This document shows positions 5,661-5,931 of a DNA stretch of 5,931 nucleotides, one piece after another (position 1 is the first letter of the stretch; every line of letters begins with the position of its first letter). The translations under genes and the position numbers were made by a program. Source of the DNA: an uncultured Sphingomonas sp. (GTDB lineage: Bacteria; Pseudomonadota; Alphaproteobacteria; Sphingomonadales; Sphingomonadaceae); the NCBI GenBank assembly GCA_946886645.1, contig CAMPIY010000113.1, positions 1-5,931 on the forward strand, written 5' to 3'. The notes beneath the pieces were generated by a model. It was not told the origin of the DNA. It worked only from the letters and a program-made list of their open reading frames with translations, and made no database searches.

Positions 5661-5931
5661 GCCTCATACCCCATGTGCGCCATCCACGCCCCGCAGGCGC
5701 CCTTCGCCAGGTCGCGGACGCGGCCGATATAGGCTTGGCGCTCGGCGACCGAGATGACCCCCCTCGCCTGCAGCGTGTTGAAGATATGGCTCGCCTTGAT
5801 CGCCTGCTCATAGGCCGCGATCGGAACGCCCGCCTTCAGGCTGTTCTCGCTCTCTGCAGCGGCCATTTTGAACGCTTCGAACAGCCGGTCCGTATCGGCG
5901 ACTTCGAAATGCCACTTCGACATTTCCCGCT
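5657..5931 (-). CDS. glyQ: Glycyl-tRNA synthetase alpha subunit (C-terminal part)
   Basis: The frame is open to the window edge, so about two thirds of the gene, including its start and the catalytic class II core, lies outside. The Met codon at 5921-5923 is internal. The last 90 residues match the GlyQ C-terminus: SKWHFEVADTDRLFEAF corresponds to the E. coli segment around YNFEYADVDFLF, and KASHIFNTLQARGVISVAERQAYIGRVRDLAK to the conserved stretch with FNLLDAR and ISVTERQRYI. Substitutions such as FNTLQAR are lineage variation as far as can be told. GlyQ forms the dimeric core of the alpha2-beta2 enzyme and makes glycyl-adenylate and glycyl-tRNA. Its stop overlaps the glyS start by four bases, the usual glyQS operon arrangement. 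The promoter lies outside the window. Confidence 0.95.
   Translation of the reverse strand, partial: REMSKWHFEVADTDRLFEAFKMAAAESENSLKAGVPIAAYEQAIKASHIFNTLQARGVISVAERQAYIGRVRDLAKGACGAWMAHMGYEA

Noticed and set aside
1..5931. Mobile element, CRISPR array, tRNA or phage signature
   Set aside because: No transposase, integrase, regularly spaced repeats, tRNA-like cloverleaf or terminal inverted repeats were found; nearly all bases belong to ordinary chromosomal genes.

Overview
The window is GC-rich and almost fully coding, in the style of an alphaproteobacterium. The Tad-pilus proteins, the separate-subunit glycyl-tRNA synthetase and an Ala/Glu-rich spacer in GlyS suggest the order Sphingomonadales. 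That placement is an inference from protein style; no rRNA or other marker is present.

Layout. On the + strand, 1-1047 is the 3' part of cpaE/tadZ (5' end outside the window), followed by tadB (1123-2097) and tadC (2110-3102). These encode a Tad/Flp type IVc pilus localisation ATPase-like protein and the two inner-membrane platform proteins. A 124-bp gap follows, holding a strong terminator-like hairpin with a GAAA loop and then a small hairpin that buries a Shine-Dalgarno sequence. Next is a short gene (3227-3484) for an 85-residue protein with one membrane segment and a charged helical tail, family unknown. On the - strand, converging on it with one base between the stop codons, lie glyS (3486-5660) and the 3' end of glyQ (5657-5931, start outside the window). 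They overlap by four bases (ATGA) and encode the beta and alpha subunits of glycyl-tRNA synthetase.

How the genes relate. CpaE, TadB and TadC belong to one machine: CpaE/TadZ is thought to place the apparatus at the cell pole, and TadB and TadC form the platform on which the CpaF/TadA motor acts. The motor gene, usually between cpaE and tadB, is not there. A 75-bp gap with a perfect GC hairpin takes its place. The glyQS pair is ordinary housekeeping on the opposite strand and simply borders the pilus locus.

I see no clearly new system. The points most worth a second look are the missing cpaF, a short GC-rich motif repeated in both gaps flanking tadBC, the hairpin over the ribosome binding site of the small membrane protein, and that protein itself.
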